A stretch of 32,435 bases of DNA from a virus: positions 1 to 32,435 of the IMG/VR virus record IMGVR_UViG_3300044678_003869; one strand, 5' to 3'. The position numbers were made by a program, and so were the translations under genes. A model generated the notes under the pieces. It saw only the letters and a list, made by a program, of their open reading frames with translations, made no database searches and was not told the origin of the DNA. Of the stretch, positions 31,707 to 32,435 are shown one piece after another; positions within the stretch are counted from its first letter, which is position 1; every line of letters begins with the position of its first letter.

Positions 31707-32435
31707 TACCTTCCTCCGTCATCTCTTCAGAATTTTTATATTTGTAATCAGTAATAAGTCTCTCATCTAAAGCGGGTATTAAAAAGTCTTCAAAAAAGCT
31801 TACATCTTTAACAAAGTTTTTAGCGTAACCTAATTTATCACCTTTTTTATACTTACCACTATCCATACCGATAACATATGTAGATCCTGTTTGCTCTATT
31901 ATGCCTCGTGCTGTTGCCATCTGGAGCAACCCACTATACTTGTTCAAGCCAGAAGTAAAAGATAGATACATTTCTGCTTCTAAAAATGGAGGAATAAATC
32001 TATTTTTTACGGTCAGTGCACGTAGCGTGGTTCCCGAGTACTTATTTGCTTCCGCAAGCTTACTTGTATTAACGTTACCAGAATCACCTTCACCTTCCTT
32101 TTCATTACGCTTAGCTAATTGAACGAGAATACTAGCCATATATGTAGGACCTGATCCACCGGCTTGATTCTTTACAAGAGAGGGGAACATTGCACCGGGG
32201 TCAGCATATGTATGATTAGTAAACAGAATTGTAACACCGGCCCTACCTGCTTTATATGTTAGGGCACGCAACATACTCTTTAATGATTTGGCGCGAAGAC
32301 CCATATCTGCAGCTGACTTATCCTTAGCAATATCATCAATTTCTTTTTGAGCTGCTAAGTTGCCAAGACTATCAATGCTAATAATAAACTTACCTTCCTG
32401 CTTTGCCTCAATAACGCTATCAGGAAAAGCTGCTA
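31699..32435 (-). CDS. uvsX: Recombinase UvsX, C-terminal part (cut by window end)
   Basis: The reading frame stays open to the last base of the window. The first visible residues give FPDSVIEAKQEGKFIISIDSLGNL, the Walker B strand (FIISID) of the RecA-like core. MGLRAKSLKSMLRAL, AGVTILFTNHTY, KNQAGGSGPTYMASILVQLAK and LRALTVKNRFIPP follow, as in T4 UvsX. The C-terminal part (KGDKLGYAKNF, LDERLITDYKY) completes about 245 residues of an expected ~390. The Walker A and start codon lie beyond position 32435. UvsX drives strand exchange and recombination-dependent replication together with gp32 and gp41. Confidence 0.92.
   Translation of the reverse strand, partial: AAFPDSVIEAKQEGKFIISIDSLGNLAAQKEIDDIAKDKSAADMGLRAKSLKSMLRALTYKAGRAGVTILFTNHTYADPGAMFPSLVKNQAGGSGPTYMASILVQLAKRNEKEGEGDSGNVNTSKLAEANKYSGTTLRALTVKNRFIPPFLEAEMYLSFTSGLNKYSGLLQMATARGIIEQTGSTYVIGMDSGKYKKGDKLGYAKNFVKDVSFFEDFLIPALDERLITDYKYKNSEEMTEEGNE
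31713..31717 (-). promoter_or_regulatory. Shine-Dalgarno sequence of queC
   Basis: GGAGG, 6 nt before the ATG at 31706, inside the end of uvsX. A classical ribosome binding site. Confidence 0.75.

Noticed and set aside
1-32435. tRNA genes, CRISPR arrays, insertion sequences, integrase or attachment sites
   Set aside because: None found by eye on either strand. The coding density leaves little room, and no repeated spaced units or transposase motifs were seen.

Overview
The window is a contiguous piece of a tailed, contractile-tail phage genome of the T4 superfamily. It is AT-rich and gene-dense, and the genes sit head to tail with overlaps or gaps of a few bases. The tail sheath, tail tube, terminase large subunit (gp17), neck protein gp14, sliding clamp gp45, ssDNA-binding protein gp32, DnaB-type helicase gp41, primase gp61 and UvsX are all recognisable. 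They are divergent from T4 itself, and small genes of unknown function lie between them. The gene set and base composition suggest a marine 'far-T4' or pelagiphage-like myovirus. The host cannot be named from the sequence.

Layout. Positions 1-17000 (minus strand) are the tail module, transcribed from terminase towards the baseplate: gp17, a tube-like protein, sheath, tube, a third tube-like protein, two gp26/gp51-type baseplate proteins, tape measure, a gp48-like protein, a gp53-like wedge protein, a hub protein and an 1131-aa baseplate protein with an embedded lytic transglycosylase domain. Positions 17019-18965 (plus) hold an acidic head-type protein with a nested in-frame second start, a strong hairpin terminator, a small unknown gene and neck gp14. 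Positions 18962-20777 (minus) hold five small overlapping late genes. Position 20810 starts a short plus-strand gene divergent to them. Positions 21204-28658 (minus) are the replication block: primase, small genes, gp45, gp32, gp59-like, a gp33 candidate and gp41, then a glycosyltransferase. Positions 28655-29350 encode a class II glutamine amidotransferase. Positions 29401-31011 (plus) hold two head-type proteins. QueC and the C-terminal part of UvsX (cut by the window end) close the window on the minus strand.

Regulation. A T4-type late promoter octamer (TATAAATA or a close variant) stands before many structural and small genes on both strands. In nine cases exactly 5 nt separate it from the start codon, in three cases 6 nt, and in two cases 7 nt. 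Taking T4 geometry (box centred about 10 bp before the transcription start), these late mRNAs would be leaderless or nearly so, and none has a Shine-Dalgarno sequence. In contrast gp32, QueC and the amidotransferase have clear GGAG-type ribosome binding sites.

Other points to read first: (i) five proteins expressed as late genes share an N-terminal peptide ending in a Leu/Ile-x-Glu-type site, which looks like a capsid-targeting sequence cut by the prohead protease; (ii) the amidotransferase only regains its catalytic Cys2 if translation starts at an ATT codon, which is preceded by a strong GGGAGG; (iii) this amidotransferase and QueC resemble the two halves of the GAT-QueC enzyme of 7-deazaguanine (archaeosine-type) modification; (iv) gp32 lacks the zinc-binding cysteines of T4 gp32. 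No tRNA, CRISPR array, insertion sequence or integrase was seen, and no stretch longer than 300 bases lacks a gene.
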